Below, in pieces: positions 39,915-50,302 of a DNA stretch of 64,000 nucleotides; position 1 is the first letter of the stretch, and each line of letters opens with the position of its first letter. Origin of the DNA: SAR116 cluster bacterium AG-426-B08. GTDB lineage: Bacteria; Pseudomonadota; Alphaproteobacteria; Puniceispirillales; Marisalimonadaceae. The position numbers and the translations under genes were made by a program. The stretch lies in assembly GCA_003213175.1 (NCBI GenBank), contig QCNN01000003.1, positions 20,336 to 84,335 of the forward strand. The letters run 5' to 3'. The notes under the pieces were generated by a model. It searched no databases. It saw only the letters and a program-made list of their open reading frames with translations, and was not told the origin of the DNA.

Positions 39915-41027
39915 CTATTCTGCTGCTTTAGCAAGTTTAGTAGAAATATAGTCTGAAATTATTGGTTTAATGTTTTCAGACATTTTTTCAAAAGTATTTA
40001 TCCATAGTTTTTTATGAGCTGTCATATCATGCCCAGTTAATAAAAGCGTTCCAAATGGACCTACTATATCAATAAATGCAATTAGCTTATCCAAAACTGT
40101 TTTTTCATTTCCAATAATAATGAGTTCTTTAGCTTTATTAATAGATTCTGATCTTATTGTTGATAAAGTTAAATTTTCCTTTTTTTCACCGCTGGCAAGT
40201 TTACTTACAACGTTTAAATATAAAAAATATTCAGTAAAAATTCCATGCGAGTCATTTATAATATCATCAGCTTCTTCATTACTATCAGTAATTAAGATAC
40301 TTCTTCCAACTCTCCAGATTGATGGATTAGGAATTATATCTTTTTCTAATGAACCACTTTTATATGTGGGCCAATGAGTTGAAATATCTTTAGGAGGGAT
40401 AAAGTTTCCAGAAATAGGAATCCATGATTTTTGACCAGCAAATTTTGCTGTCATTGAATTTGCATTTTTAAGTGAAACAGCAATAGGTGGATATGGCTTT
40501 TGATAAGGCTTTATAAACTTACCTATCCCTAATTCTGGAACATAATTATTTATTACTTTAAAATTAATGTAATCACCTTCAAACTTAACAGGTTTTTCAG
40601 ATTCCCAAATTTTAATAATTGAATCTATTGTTTCAATCATTGTTAAAGCTCTAGTTTTACCATCAAGGTTATCGAATAATTCCCAATCACTAACAAGTCC
40701 ACCCGCCCCTATGCCAAAAATAAATCTTCCTTTTGATAAATGGTCGAAAAGAGCAGCGTGTCCTGCTATAACTCCGGGGTGTTGTTGTGGCAAAGAAATT
40801 ACACCAGTCCCAAACTTTATATTTTTTGTTTTGTTTATTAGACTTGAATTAAATATTAAAGGTGAGGGCACAGGTTCACCAGAGGAACTGTAATGTTCTC
40901 CCATCCAGGATTCGGAGAAATTAAGCTTATCAGCTAATAAAACTAATTCTTGATCTTCTCTTAAAGATTTACCTAAGTCTTTCCCCGCGGGATGAATAGG
41001 CATCATGAACAAGCCTAAATTAAGCAT
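39915..41027 (-). CDS. luciferase-like flavin-dependent monooxygenase
   Basis: FSESWMGEHYSSSGEPVPSPLIF, GTGVISLPQQHPGVIAGHAALFDHLSKGRFIFGIGAGG. Confidence 0.92.
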   Translation of the reverse strand: MLNLGLFMMPIHPAGKDLGKSLREDQELVLLADKLNFSESWMGEHYSSSGEPVPSPLIFNSSLINKTKNIKFGTGVISLPQQHPGVIAGHAALFDHLSKGRFIFGIGAGGLVSDWELFDNLDGKTRALTMIETIDSIIKIWESEKPVKFEGDYINFKVINNYVPELGIGKFIKPYQKPYPPIAVSLKNANSMTAKFAGQKSWIPISGNFIPPKDISTHWPTYKSGSLEKDIIPNPSIWRVGRSILITDSNEEADDIINDSHGIFTEYFLYLNVVSKLASGEKKENLTLSTIRSESINKAKELIIIGNEKTVLDKLIAFIDIVGPFGTLLLTGHDMTAHKKLWINTFEKMSENIKPIISDYISTKLAKAAE

Positions 41028-41060
41028 AGTCTTATTTACCTCTTTTTATAACAATCATTA

Positions 41061-42059
41061 TTAAATATTGAGAATAATTTTTCCAGTAGTTTTTCGGCTT
41101 TCTAATTGATGATGTGCTTTTTGTATTTCTTCAATTTTATATTCTTTATAAATAGATATTTTTAGTTTTTCTTGATTTATTAAATTAAATAGTTGATTAG
41201 CGTTATGCTGCATTTCTTTGGGATTACTGATGTAAGTTAGTAAACCTCCAGTTGCTATAGAACCAGAAATTGGTCTTAACTTATTAATATCAAAGGGTTC
41301 AATTTTTCCTGAAGAGATACCAAAACTTACTATTCTACCTTTCTTTTTAAGTATATTAATTCCTTTATGAAAAGTAGATTTTCCAACTGAGTCATATATT
41401 ACATCAACCCCATCGCCTTTGGTAAAATCAAGCGACAACTTTTCAAAATCGTTCTCATTATAATTTATTACAAAATCACAGCCTAAACTTTTTGCAACAT
41501 TTTCTTTCTCCGTAGACCCAACTGTACCAATTATATTTGCACCAATAAGCTTTGCCCATTGGCAAAGTAATTGACCAACACCACCTGATACAGCGTGAAC
41601 AAGTACTGTATGATTTTTTTTTATAGACCATGAGTGATGTAGTAAATATTGTGCTGTAAGACCTTGTAAGGTTGCAGATGCTGCAATTTTTAAATCTGTT
41701 TTATCATCAAGTTTGATAACTCTGTTTTTATTAACTACAAATTTTTTAGAAAATGAACCTATATTCATGCAATGACAAACTTTATCTCCAATCTCAAAAT
41801 TAGTTACATTTTTCCCAATTTCTATAACAACTCCTGAAGCTTCCATTCCAACTTCTGTGGGAAGTTTTTTTAGAGGATATAGACCATTTCTTTGATTTAT
41901 ATCTATATAATTTAATCCACAAAATTGATGTTCTATAATTATGTCATCTTCACCAATGTTTCTTAAAAAAGTCTCTTCAACCTTTAATTCTTCTACATTA
42001 CCTTGTTTATATATTTTTATTGCCTTTGTTTTCATCAGATTAACCCTATAAAACTTCAA
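41061..42059 (-). CDS. quinone oxidoreductase (zinc-independent MDR family)
   Basis: CGLNYIDINQRNGLYPLKKLPTEVGMEASGVV, VHAVSGGVGQLLCQWAKLIGANIIGTV. ORF includes a short N-terminal extension; MKTKAIKIYK at about 42035 is the likely start. Confidence 0.9.
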   Translation of the reverse strand: MKFYRVNLMKTKAIKIYKQGNVEELKVEETFLRNIGEDDIIIEHQFCGLNYIDINQRNGLYPLKKLPTEVGMEASGVVIEIGKNVTNFEIGDKVCHCMNIGSFSKKFVVNKNRVIKLDDKTDLKIAASATLQGLTAQYLLHHSWSIKKNHTVLVHAVSGGVGQLLCQWAKLIGANIIGTVGSTEKENVAKSLGCDFVINYNENDFEKLSLDFTKGDGVDVIYDSVGKSTFHKGINILKKKGRIVSFGISSGKIEPFDINKLRPISGSIATGGLLTYISNPKEMQHNANQLFNLINQEKLKISIYKEYKIEEIQKAHHQLESRKTTGKIILNI

Positions 42060-42082
42060 AAATTATCTTTTAAAAATGATAA

Positions 42083-42724
42083 TTAACTCAGAAGAAAATT
42101 AGAAATTATTTCCTTACCCCCTTCACTTGCAAATGACTCAGGATGATATTGTATACCAAAAAGTGGATATTCAACATGTTTTACTCCCATTATTTCATGC
42201 GTTTTATTAAAACTTTGGAAAGTTATAGTTGGTGTTTCATTTTCAGTACAAAATGCAGTGATTTCAAAACAATTTGGAAGACTATTTTGTTCTACAATTA
42301 AAGAATGATATCTCATAATCTCAATAGATTGTGGAATATTTTTGTGAATATTTTGATTATCATGAAAAAGAAATGAAGTTTTTCCATGCATAGGAATTTT
42401 GGCTTTAACGATTTTCCCTCCAAATGAACTAACAATACCCTGCATTCCAAGGCAAATGCCTAAAATTGGTGTTTTTACTCCTAGTTGTAAAATAGTTTCT
42501 TTGCAAACGCCAAAATATTCAGAATTTTCTGGAGAACCAGGCCCAGGCGAAATTATTATCTTATTAGGTTTAATTTTTTTAATATCTTTAATATCGACTT
42601 CATCATTTCTTTTTACCAAAATTTGATGTTTATATTTTGAATAATATTTACTTAAAATCTCACCACAATATTGGTAAAGATTAAAAGTAAATGAGTCATA
42701 ATTGTCTAAAATTAATATCTTCAC
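42083..42724 (-). CDS. anthranilate/aminodeoxychorismate synthase glutamine amidotransferase component
   Basis: DNYDSFTFNLYQY, ISPGPGSPE, LGICLGMQ, GIQYHPESFASEGG. Confidence 0.93.
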   Translation of the reverse strand: MKILILDNYDSFTFNLYQYCGEILSKYYSKYKHQILVKRNDEVDIKDIKKIKPNKIIISPGPGSPENSEYFGVCKETILQLGVKTPILGICLGMQGIVSSFGGKIVKAKIPMHGKTSFLFHDNQNIHKNIPQSIEIMRYHSLIVEQNSLPNCFEITAFCTENETPTITFQSFNKTHEIMGVKHVEYPLFGIQYHPESFASEGGKEIISNFLLS

Positions 42725-44103
42725 TTTTTTTTAAAACTTTCTAAGACTGATTTCATAGCTTGTAATTTTCTTTCTATTTCAATAAACTCATTGACTGGAT
42801 CTGAGTCATATACTATGCCACCACAAGTTTGAACATATCCAAAATCATCTTTTATAAAAATAGACCTTATTGGTATTGCAAAAGTACAATCACCATTGAA
42901 ACTAAATTGACCAACAGCTCCACCATAGGGGCCTCTTCCATCTTGCTCAATATTATCTATTATTTTAATAGCTTCAATTTTAGGTGCTCCTGTGAGTGTA
43001 CCTGCTGGAAAGTTAGAGGCTAATGCAGAAAACATGTCTTGGTCATCATCAATGATACCTACTATTTCAGAGGAGATATGTTGAACATGCGAATATCTCT
43101 TTATATCCATTAAGTTTCTAACTTTAACAGTTCCAAATTTTGCAACTCTTCCAATATCATTTCTATGTAAATCAACCAGCATATTATGTTCAGCAATTTC
43201 TTTAGGATCGTTTAATAATTCTCTGGCTAATTTTGTATCCTCTTGTCTATTTTTCCCTCTTTTTGTTGTTCCTGCCAATGGGTAAGTTTCCATTTCCCCA
43301 TTTCTTAATCTAAATAATAATTCGGGAGATGCACCAATAATTTTTTGATTATCAAATTTTAAAAAATACATGTGAGGAGAGGGATTTATACTTCTAAGCT
43401 TTTCATAAATCTTAGTCGTATTTCCATCAATTTTGTAAAAACTTTTATACCCTACCTCACATTGAAAAATTAGACCATCCACAATCATTTCTTTGACATT
43501 TTTAATTGCGTTTGAGTGTTCTTTTTTTTCCATAGAGTTACCAAGAAATTCACATGTTAATCTTTCATTAACTTTTATGACATCATTCATTATTTTTTTA
43601 ATTAGTTTGAACCTATCATCTTGATAAAAATAATAGAATATTTCACCAGTTACTTGATCATAAACAAGTCCATCTAGAAAAACACCGAACTTAAAAGGTT
43701 CAAATGAATTATTTGTCTTAACATTTATATTTTTTTCAAAAAAATTAATACAGTCATAACCTAAATATCCAATTAATCCACCAGCATATTTTTTGGAGAT
43801 AATGTTAGATGGAATATATTGTTTTAATAAATTATATGGATTATCAGTTTTAATTTTTTTAGAGTTATTTATTTCGTCTAAAATTATTAGATGATTTTTA
43901 TCACATGTAATTATGTATTTAGGATCAAACCCTAAAATATGATATCTGGATATATTACTTTCTTCGCCTAGTGATTCAAAAAGAAAACAGGTTTTATATT
44001 TTTTTTCAATTTTTTTGAAAAGTTGGAAAAAATCATAATCTTCACTTAATTTTTTGTATTTTGGTTTGCCTGTTAATTTTAATTTATTTAAATCGAAGTC
44101 CAT
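42721..44103 (-). CDS. anthranilate synthase component I / chorismate-binding
   Basis: GASPELLFRLRNGEMETYPLAGTTKRG, DLHRNDIGRVAKFGTVKV, FPAGTLTGAPKIEAI. Confidence 0.92.
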   Translation of the reverse strand: MDFDLNKLKLTGKPKYKKLSEDYDFFQLFKKIEKKYKTCFLFESLGEESNISRYHILGFDPKYIITCDKNHLIILDEINNSKKIKTDNPYNLLKQYIPSNIISKKYAGGLIGYLGYDCINFFEKNINVKTNNSFEPFKFGVFLDGLVYDQVTGEIFYYFYQDDRFKLIKKIMNDVIKVNERLTCEFLGNSMEKKEHSNAIKNVKEMIVDGLIFQCEVGYKSFYKIDGNTTKIYEKLRSINPSPHMYFLKFDNQKIIGASPELLFRLRNGEMETYPLAGTTKRGKNRQEDTKLARELLNDPKEIAEHNMLVDLHRNDIGRVAKFGTVKVRNLMDIKRYSHVQHISSEIVGIIDDDQDMFSALASNFPAGTLTGAPKIEAIKIIDNIEQDGRGPYGGAVGQFSFNGDCTFAIPIRSIFIKDDFGYVQTCGGIVYDSDPVNEFIEIERKLQAMKSVLESFKKK

Positions 44104-44120
44104 AAAAATTTACTTATATA

Positions 44121-45047
44121 TCATTTTAAATAATGCTTTTCTCTTGCACTAATGATACTTGTAACGACTGTATTGAAAGGGGTATCAATATCAAGCTCTT
44201 TTCCAAGAGTCACTACCATACCATTAATAGAACTCAGTTCACATTTTCTTTTTGCTTCAACGTCTTGCAACATTGATGGTTTTGAGAGGGGCATTTTATT
44301 TCCAAAATCTATCACATATTTTAGGGTATCTTCAAAAGAGAAATTTATGTTTTTGTAATCTCCAATTTTTCTAGCCTCTAAAGCACATCCCAAAGAAACT
44401 TTTTTCATATCATCGTCAGAGAGAATTTCACCTATTGGTTTTCCAAAAACTGAACATGGTCCACTATATGCCACATTACATACAAACTTTTCCCAAATCA
44501 ATTGTTGAATGTCCTCAAATCCTCTGGAAGTAAAACCTGCTTTTTCCCATGCATTAACAACTTTATTTAATCTTTCAGTTATTCCTCCATTTATTTCACC
44601 TATTCTAATCATACTCATACCATTATGATGTGCATGCCCTGGTTTTGGAATTGATGCTCCAAAACCTTGAGCAACTCCTAACAAAACATTTTCTGTTGGC
44701 ATATACTTTGATATTCTCTCTGCAGCTCCAAGACCATTTTGAATTGTTACAACTAGTGAATTTTTTAATTTAAAAGTTGAAAGTTTTAATGCAGCATCAC
44801 CAACTGAGTCACCTTTTGTAGCTAAAATATATAAATCGTGATCTTTTAAATCATTAAATTCACATGTAGCTTTTATTTCATAAACTATATGATTACCACT
44901 TACTCCAGATAATCTTAATCCGTTTTTATTAATTGCATTTATATGTTCTTCCCAAATGTCATAACATGTCACTTGAAATCCATTTCTAGCGAAAAAAGAA
45001 GCATATATTGAACCCATAGAACCTGTACCAATTATTCCAATTTTCAT
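44121..45047 (-). CDS. ketopantoate reductase (PanE/ApbA) family
   Basis: MKIGIIGTGSMGSIYASFFARNG, VVTIQNGLGAAERI, WEKFVCNVAYSG. Confidence 0.9.
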   Translation of the reverse strand: MKIGIIGTGSMGSIYASFFARNGFQVTCYDIWEEHINAINKNGLRLSGVSGNHIVYEIKATCEFNDLKDHDLYILATKGDSVGDAALKLSTFKLKNSLVVTIQNGLGAAERISKYMPTENVLLGVAQGFGASIPKPGHAHHNGMSMIRIGEINGGITERLNKVVNAWEKAGFTSRGFEDIQQLIWEKFVCNVAYSGPCSVFGKPIGEILSDDDMKKVSLGCALEARKIGDYKNINFSFEDTLKYVIDFGNKMPLSKPSMLQDVEAKRKCELSSINGMVVTLGKELDIDTPFNTVVTSIISAREKHYLK

Positions 45048-45062
45048 ACTTGCTACCTATTA

Positions 45063-45968
45063 TTATTTTTTAATAAATGTTCCATCGTTTAATTCCTTCA
45101 TTGCTAAGTTGATTTCATCAAAATTATTCATAACAATTGGGCCATGCCATGCTACTGGCTCTTGAATTGGCTTTCCAGATATAAGTAAAAACCTTATACC
45201 ATTTTCACCAGACATAAGTTTTATATTATCACCTTTGTCAAAATTAATTAAAGTTTTGTTTCCAGATAGATCTTGCATTTTAATTTCATTACCATTTATC
45301 GACCTTTCAATGTTAATTCCTCTTGGTGAAGAAGCATAATCAAATTTTGCAGAACCTTCAAAAATGTAAGCTAATGCATTCTTATCTACAGATACAGGGA
45401 TTGTTTTAAGAGTATTGGGAGGAACAAAAATATCTAAAAATTGTGGATCAATGAATATATCTGTTACCGGACCTTTGTAACCACGATAGTTACCAACAAT
45501 TATTCTAATTCTTGAACCGTCATCATCGTTAATTTCTTTGATTTCTTGAGAAGATATATCTTGATAACGTGGAGATGTCATTTTTAGTGATGAGGGTAAA
45601 TTTGCCCATAACTGGAAACCATGCATTTCCCCTTTTTCATTACCTTTTGGCATTTCTTGATGAAGGATACCTGATCCAGCTGTCATCCATTGTACATCAC
45701 CTGAATTTAGGTTACCAATATTTCCTAGACTATCTGAATGTTCAACAGTTCCTTTTAGTATATAAGTTATTGTTTCTATACCTCTGTGGGGGTGCCAAGG
45801 AAAACCCTTTTTATAGTCATCAGCAATATCATTCCTAAAATCATCAAGTAAAAGAAAAGGATCAGATAGTCCTGTATCTCCAAACCCAAAAGCTCTATTA
45901 AGTTTAACACCAGCGCCTTCTAATGTCGGTTGAGATAAAGATAAATTTTTGATAGGTCTAATGGTCAT
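45063..45968 (-). CDS. pirin family protein
   Basis: LLLDDFRNDIADDYKKGFPWHPHRGIETITYILKG, GDVQWMTAGSGILHQEMP. Confidence 0.95.
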   Translation of the reverse strand: MTIRPIKNLSLSQPTLEGAGVKLNRAFGFGDTGLSDPFLLLDDFRNDIADDYKKGFPWHPHRGIETITYILKGTVEHSDSLGNIGNLNSGDVQWMTAGSGILHQEMPKGNEKGEMHGFQLWANLPSSLKMTSPRYQDISSQEIKEINDDDGSRIRIIVGNYRGYKGPVTDIFIDPQFLDIFVPPNTLKTIPVSVDKNALAYIFEGSAKFDYASSPRGINIERSINGNEIKMQDLSGNKTLINFDKGDNIKLMSGENGIRFLLISGKPIQEPVAWHGPIVMNNFDEINLAMKELNDGTFIKK

Positions 45969-46042
45969 ATTTATAACGTCAAAAAAAATCGATTAAAAAT
46001 GAATTCTTTAAATTTAGAATAATATATGTAATTAAATCATTA

Positions 46043-46849
46043 ATGCAAAACTTTTTAAATGAACTGATAACTATATACTCTGATTTTCATTATTCTTCTT
46101 TTTTTTACTTTATTGCATTTTTATCAGTTTTAGTTGTTTCTATTTCTAAATCTGGATTTGGAGGGAGTTTAGGAGGTTTAGGTGTCCCAATTATGCTCTT
46201 TATAATGCCTGCTAAATTCGTGTTAGCTGTTTTTCTTCCTTTAATTATTCTTACAGATATTTGGGTAGTATATGTTTGGAGAAAATTTCCTGTCTATAAA
46301 ATATTATTTATCATGTGTATGGGTGGAATAATTGGTCAAATAGTTGGTTGGTTAGTTTTTGATTATTTTAATGACACAACAATAGTAATAATTATAGCAA
46401 CTTTGGCAATAATAACCTCATTTAGGTATTACAAAAATTTATTTTTACAAAACATGAAAAATTCAAAATCTATTAAGATAAAATTAGAAATTAAAAAAGG
46501 ATTGGGGTGGTGTTCTCTATCTGGTTTCTCAAGTTTTGTTGCATTAACAGGTGGAATACCAGCTCAGATTTTTTTATTGCCATTAAAATTAGATAGAGAA
46601 AAGTTTGTTGCAACAATGAGCTTTTATTTTTGTTTTATTAATTTCATGAAACTTCCATTATTTTTTAATTTAAATATATTATCTATTAAAACTATAGCGT
46701 TTAGCATTTTAATGTTACCTATAGTACCGATAGGAATATTTTTTGGAAAATGGCTTAACAAAAAAATGAGTGATAAGTTATTCTATCATTTTACACATGC
46801 AGCATTGTTTGTTTGTGGCATAAACTTAATTATTAAAGAACTTTATTAG
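46043..46849 (+). CDS. TauE/SafE sulfite exporter family permease
   Basis: SKSGFGGSLGGLGVPIMLFIMP, GFSSFVALTGGIPAQIFLLPLKLDREKFVATM. Confidence 0.9.
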   Translation: MQNFLNELITIYSDFHYSSFFYFIAFLSVLVVSISKSGFGGSLGGLGVPIMLFIMPAKFVLAVFLPLIILTDIWVVYVWRKFPVYKILFIMCMGGIIGQIVGWLVFDYFNDTTIVIIIATLAIITSFRYYKNLFLQNMKNSKSIKIKLEIKKGLGWCSLSGFSSFVALTGGIPAQIFLLPLKLDREKFVATMSFYFCFINFMKLPLFFNLNILSIKTIAFSILMLPIVPIGIFFGKWLNKKMSDKLFYHFTHAALFVCGINLIIKELY

Positions 46850-46853
46850 GAGA

Positions 46854-47243
46854 ATGATTATGTCAAGTGAGATGTTTGAAAGAGGAATTGCAAAAAGAAG
46901 AAAAGTATTAGGTGATGAATATGTGGATAAAGCGCTTAAAACAGCTGATGAGTTTGGTGCCGATTTACAAAAATTAATTACCGAATATGCTTGGGGAGAA
47001 GTTTGGAATAAAGAAAGTATAACTGATAAAGAAAGGTCAATGATTAACTTAGGGATGATAGCTGCATTAAATCGTCCTCACGAACTAAAATTACACATAA
47101 AAGGGGCTTTAAATAATGGGTTAACCAAAAATCAAATTAGAGATATTTTTTTGCAAGTTACAGTTTATTGTGGGGCTCCAGCAGGGATTGATTCCATGAG
47201 ATTGGCAAGAGAGGTTTTTGCTGAAATTGATAAAACAAGTTAA
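46854..47243 (+). CDS. carboxymuconolactone decarboxylase family protein
   Basis: GIAKRRKVLGDEYV, YAWGEVWNKESITDKERSMINLGMIAALNRPHELKLHIKGALNNG. Confidence 0.93.
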   Translation: MIMSSEMFERGIAKRRKVLGDEYVDKALKTADEFGADLQKLITEYAWGEVWNKESITDKERSMINLGMIAALNRPHELKLHIKGALNNGLTKNQIRDIFLQVTVYCGAPAGIDSMRLAREVFAEIDKTS

Positions 47244-47327
47244 TTGGACTTATTTAGGACAACTTTTTAGTACATATATTTTCAATAAATTTAATTAATT
47301 TATGATGCTTGAACTTTGGAGAGCTAA

Positions 47328-48740
47328 ATGTCTATTGAAAATGACTTAATTAATATTTCAAAAGATAAAGCCTTTGAAAAAGAAGGCTTTAAAAGTTTAT
47401 TTGGCTTAACTATCGAAGTTGAAAAAGAAATTATTCTTTCTATTGAGAAAGGCAAAAAAAAGAGACTAATATCATTGTTCCAACTTTTGCACCCTGCTGA
47501 TCAAGCAGATATGCTGGAAAGGTTATCGAAAAACAATTTGAACTTGTGTCTTAATTTATTAGGGAAAAAGTTAGAACTAGAAACTTTGGTTTTTCTGGAT
47601 GATGAAGTTAAAAATGAAGTTATAAAAATAATTGGAACCTCAGCACTTATAAGAGCTTTACCTGAATTAAAAACAGATGATGCGGTAGAAATTTTAGAAG
47701 AACTTAATGAAAGTGATAGAAGTATAGTCATCAAAAAGTTACCTAAAACAGAAAGAATGCTGGTTGAAGAAGCTTTCTCATTTCCAGAACATTCTGCTGG
47801 TAGGCTAATGCAAAGGGATTTTTTATCATTTCCAGAATATTGGACAGTTGGACAAACTATTGATCACATGAGAACAACTTTTTATGAAGAAGAAAAAAAC
47901 TTTTATTCAGTCTTTATTACTGACCCTGCTCAAAGGTTGCTTGGTGAACTTTCATTGGCTAAATTATTATCAAATAATCGTTCTACTAGATTAAAAGATA
48001 TTATGCAGTTTGAGTTTAAGTCTGTAAATGTTAATACAGATCAAGAGGAAGTTTCACTCCTTTTCCAACAATATGGTTTAGTAAATATACCAGTTGTAGA
48101 TGATGAAAAAAGAGTACTAGGTGTAATTATTGTGGATGATATAGTTGATGTTATTACTGAGGAAGCTGAAGAGGATATATTTGGTTTAGGTGGTGTTAGA
48201 CACGGTTCAATTCGTTCTTCTATTTTTGAGACTATGAAAGGAAGATTTTCTTGGCTAATTATAAATTTGATAACAGCAATAATCGCATCATCAGTAATTA
48301 GTTTATTTCAGAATGAAATTGAAAAAATAGTTGCACTGGCTGTTTTGATGCCAATTGTTGCTTCTATGGGAGGTAATGCTGGAACACAAACTGTTACAGT
48401 AGCAGTAAGAGCAATTGCAACAAAACAGTTAAATTATGTAAATTTACAAAAATTTGTTTTAAGGGAAACTTGGGTTGGGATGCTGAATGGAATTTTATTT
48501 GCATTTCTATCAAGTTTATTAGCATTTACCTGGTTTAACGATATTCAAATAGCATTAATAATGGGTGTGGCAATGATAACTAATTTATTAATTGCTGGAA
48601 TACTTGGAACTTTAATTCCTCTAACGCTTGAGAAATATAAAATTGATCCTGCTATTTCAAGTTCCGTTTTCTTAACAACTGTAACTGATGTAATTGGTTT
48701 TTTTACTTTTCTTGGCTTAGCCGCTTGGGTTATTTTATAA
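47328..48740 (+). CDS. mgtE: magnesium transporter
   Basis: LLHPADQADMLERL, CBS-like domains, MPIVASMGGNAGTQTVTVAVRAIA. Confidence 0.95.
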   Translation: MSIENDLINISKDKAFEKEGFKSLFGLTIEVEKEIILSIEKGKKKRLISLFQLLHPADQADMLERLSKNNLNLCLNLLGKKLELETLVFLDDEVKNEVIKIIGTSALIRALPELKTDDAVEILEELNESDRSIVIKKLPKTERMLVEEAFSFPEHSAGRLMQRDFLSFPEYWTVGQTIDHMRTTFYEEEKNFYSVFITDPAQRLLGELSLAKLLSNNRSTRLKDIMQFEFKSVNVNTDQEEVSLLFQQYGLVNIPVVDDEKRVLGVIIVDDIVDVITEEAEEDIFGLGGVRHGSIRSSIFETMKGRFSWLIINLITAIIASSVISLFQNEIEKIVALAVLMPIVASMGGNAGTQTVTVAVRAIATKQLNYVNLQKFVLRETWVGMLNGILFAFLSSLLAFTWFNDIQIALIMGVAMITNLLIAGILGTLIPLTLEKYKIDPAISSSVFLTTVTDVIGFFTFLGLAAWVIL

Positions 48741-48746
48741 TTAAGT

Positions 48747-49160
48747 ATGACAGTTCACTTAAAAAAATTAGCAGTAGGAATAAGTTCAATAGAAAATTTG
48801 AAAGACAGACAAAGTTTCATATTTGATACTTATGGAGAAATAATAAACTTTACGAGGAATAAACCTAAACGAGTTGATGAGTTAATTGAAGGTGGATCTT
48901 TGTATTGGATCATCAACAGAAAAGTTTTTGTCAGACAAAAAATTTTAGAAATCAAAAGTTTTGTTTTGGAAGATGGCAAAAAATCAGCTGGAATTGTTCT
49001 TCAAAATAAGTTAATTAGAGTTAGACCAGTGAGTATGAAACCATTTCAAGGTTGGAGATATTATCAAAAGTCAGACGTTCCTCCAGATATTGATGATGAT
49101 AATTTTTCAGATGAGAATAATGTAGAATTAAGTAAATTGGGTTTTATTAGTAAACAATGA
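48747..49160 (+). CDS. DUF1489 family protein
   Basis: HLKKLAVGISSIENL, GGSLYWIINRKVFVRQKI, GWRYYQKSDVPPDI. Confidence 0.85.
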   Translation: MTVHLKKLAVGISSIENLKDRQSFIFDTYGEIINFTRNKPKRVDELIEGGSLYWIINRKVFVRQKILEIKSFVLEDGKKSAGIVLQNKLIRVRPVSMKPFQGWRYYQKSDVPPDIDDDNFSDENNVELSKLGFISKQ

Positions 49161-50275
49161 TTAGATGGATAAAAAATAATTTTATAAAAATAATTCTTTT
49201 TTTCTTAATTTTATTTCTAAGTTTTTTTGTTTTTAATTTTTTGGTTTCTACAAAACCAATGCCTAAAGCAAAAAATCAGCAAGTGAATTATATTAATGTA
49301 AATGTTGTAAGGGCAGAAATACAAAATGTAACACCATTTTTGAATGCTTTTGGAAAAGTAAACTCACAAAGATCTGGAACATTAAGTTTTGGTGTCTCTG
49401 GAAAAATAGAATATTTATCAAATAAATTTTTGGATGGTACAATTGTTCAAAAAGGAGAAACCTTAGCAAAATTGGATAAAACTAAGTACTTGTTAGAAGT
49501 AAAAAGACTTTCATCAGATTATGTGGAATTAGAAAAACAATTATCGATTAGAAAAAAACAACTTAAAAGAAATAAGGTAATGTTAGATAAAAAAGTTATT
49601 AGTCCATCAAAATATGACGATGAATTAATAAAAATTTCACAAAATAAATTAGAATTGAATAGAACTAAAATTTATTTACAGCAAGCAAAAAAAGACCTTA
49701 TTGATACAGACTTAAAAGCTAAATTTGAAGGTTTAATAACTGATGTTAATGTAAGTTTAGGACAATTTGTATCCAGTTCTGAAATAATTTCTAAAATTCA
49801 GTCTGTAGAAAATTTAGAGGTAGAGTTTATTGTTCCATCATCAATATATAGTAAAGCAAAAACTTTGATAGGAAAGTTAGTAACAGTCTATTGGGAGAGT
49901 AATGGTAAGGAATTAGTAAAAATAAAAGCAAAAATAATAAGAGATGAGGGTATTACAAGAGAAAAAGATGGCGGCGGTAAAATTTATGCTGTCATAGAAA
50001 ATCAAAAATTTGTAAGTATTCCTCCTGGAAGTTTTGTAAAAGTCATTTATCCCATTGACACATTTGTATCTGTAATCAAAATACCTGACTCAGCTCTATT
50101 TCAAAATCAGTATATCTTTATAGAAAATAATGGTTTTTCTAAAAAAATAAAAGTTAACCTTTTATTTAAAGGACAAGATTACTTTCTTATTGACGATTTA
50201 ATGCTTAATCAAAAAAATGTAATAATTAATAGATTTTCTTCAGATATTGAAGGTAAAAAAATTAAAATTTTTTAA
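49157..50275 (+). CDS. RND efflux periplasmic adaptor (HlyD/MFP)
   Basis: N-terminal TM anchor, coiled-coil hairpin, AKFEGLITDVNVSLGQFVSSSEI lipoyl-like motif. Confidence 0.88.
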   Translation: MIRWIKNNFIKIILFFLILFLSFFVFNFLVSTKPMPKAKNQQVNYINVNVVRAEIQNVTPFLNAFGKVNSQRSGTLSFGVSGKIEYLSNKFLDGTIVQKGETLAKLDKTKYLLEVKRLSSDYVELEKQLSIRKKQLKRNKVMLDKKVISPSKYDDELIKISQNKLELNRTKIYLQQAKKDLIDTDLKAKFEGLITDVNVSLGQFVSSSEIISKIQSVENLEVEFIVPSSIYSKAKTLIGKLVTVYWESNGKELVKIKAKIIRDEGITREKDGGGKIYAVIENQKFVSIPPGSFVKVIYPIDTFVSVIKIPDSALFQNQYIFIENNGFSKKIKVNLLFKGQDYFLIDDLMLNQKNVIINRFSSDIEGKKIKIF

Positions 50276-50302
50276 AATTGTAACTAAATTGAGAGATATT
50301 CT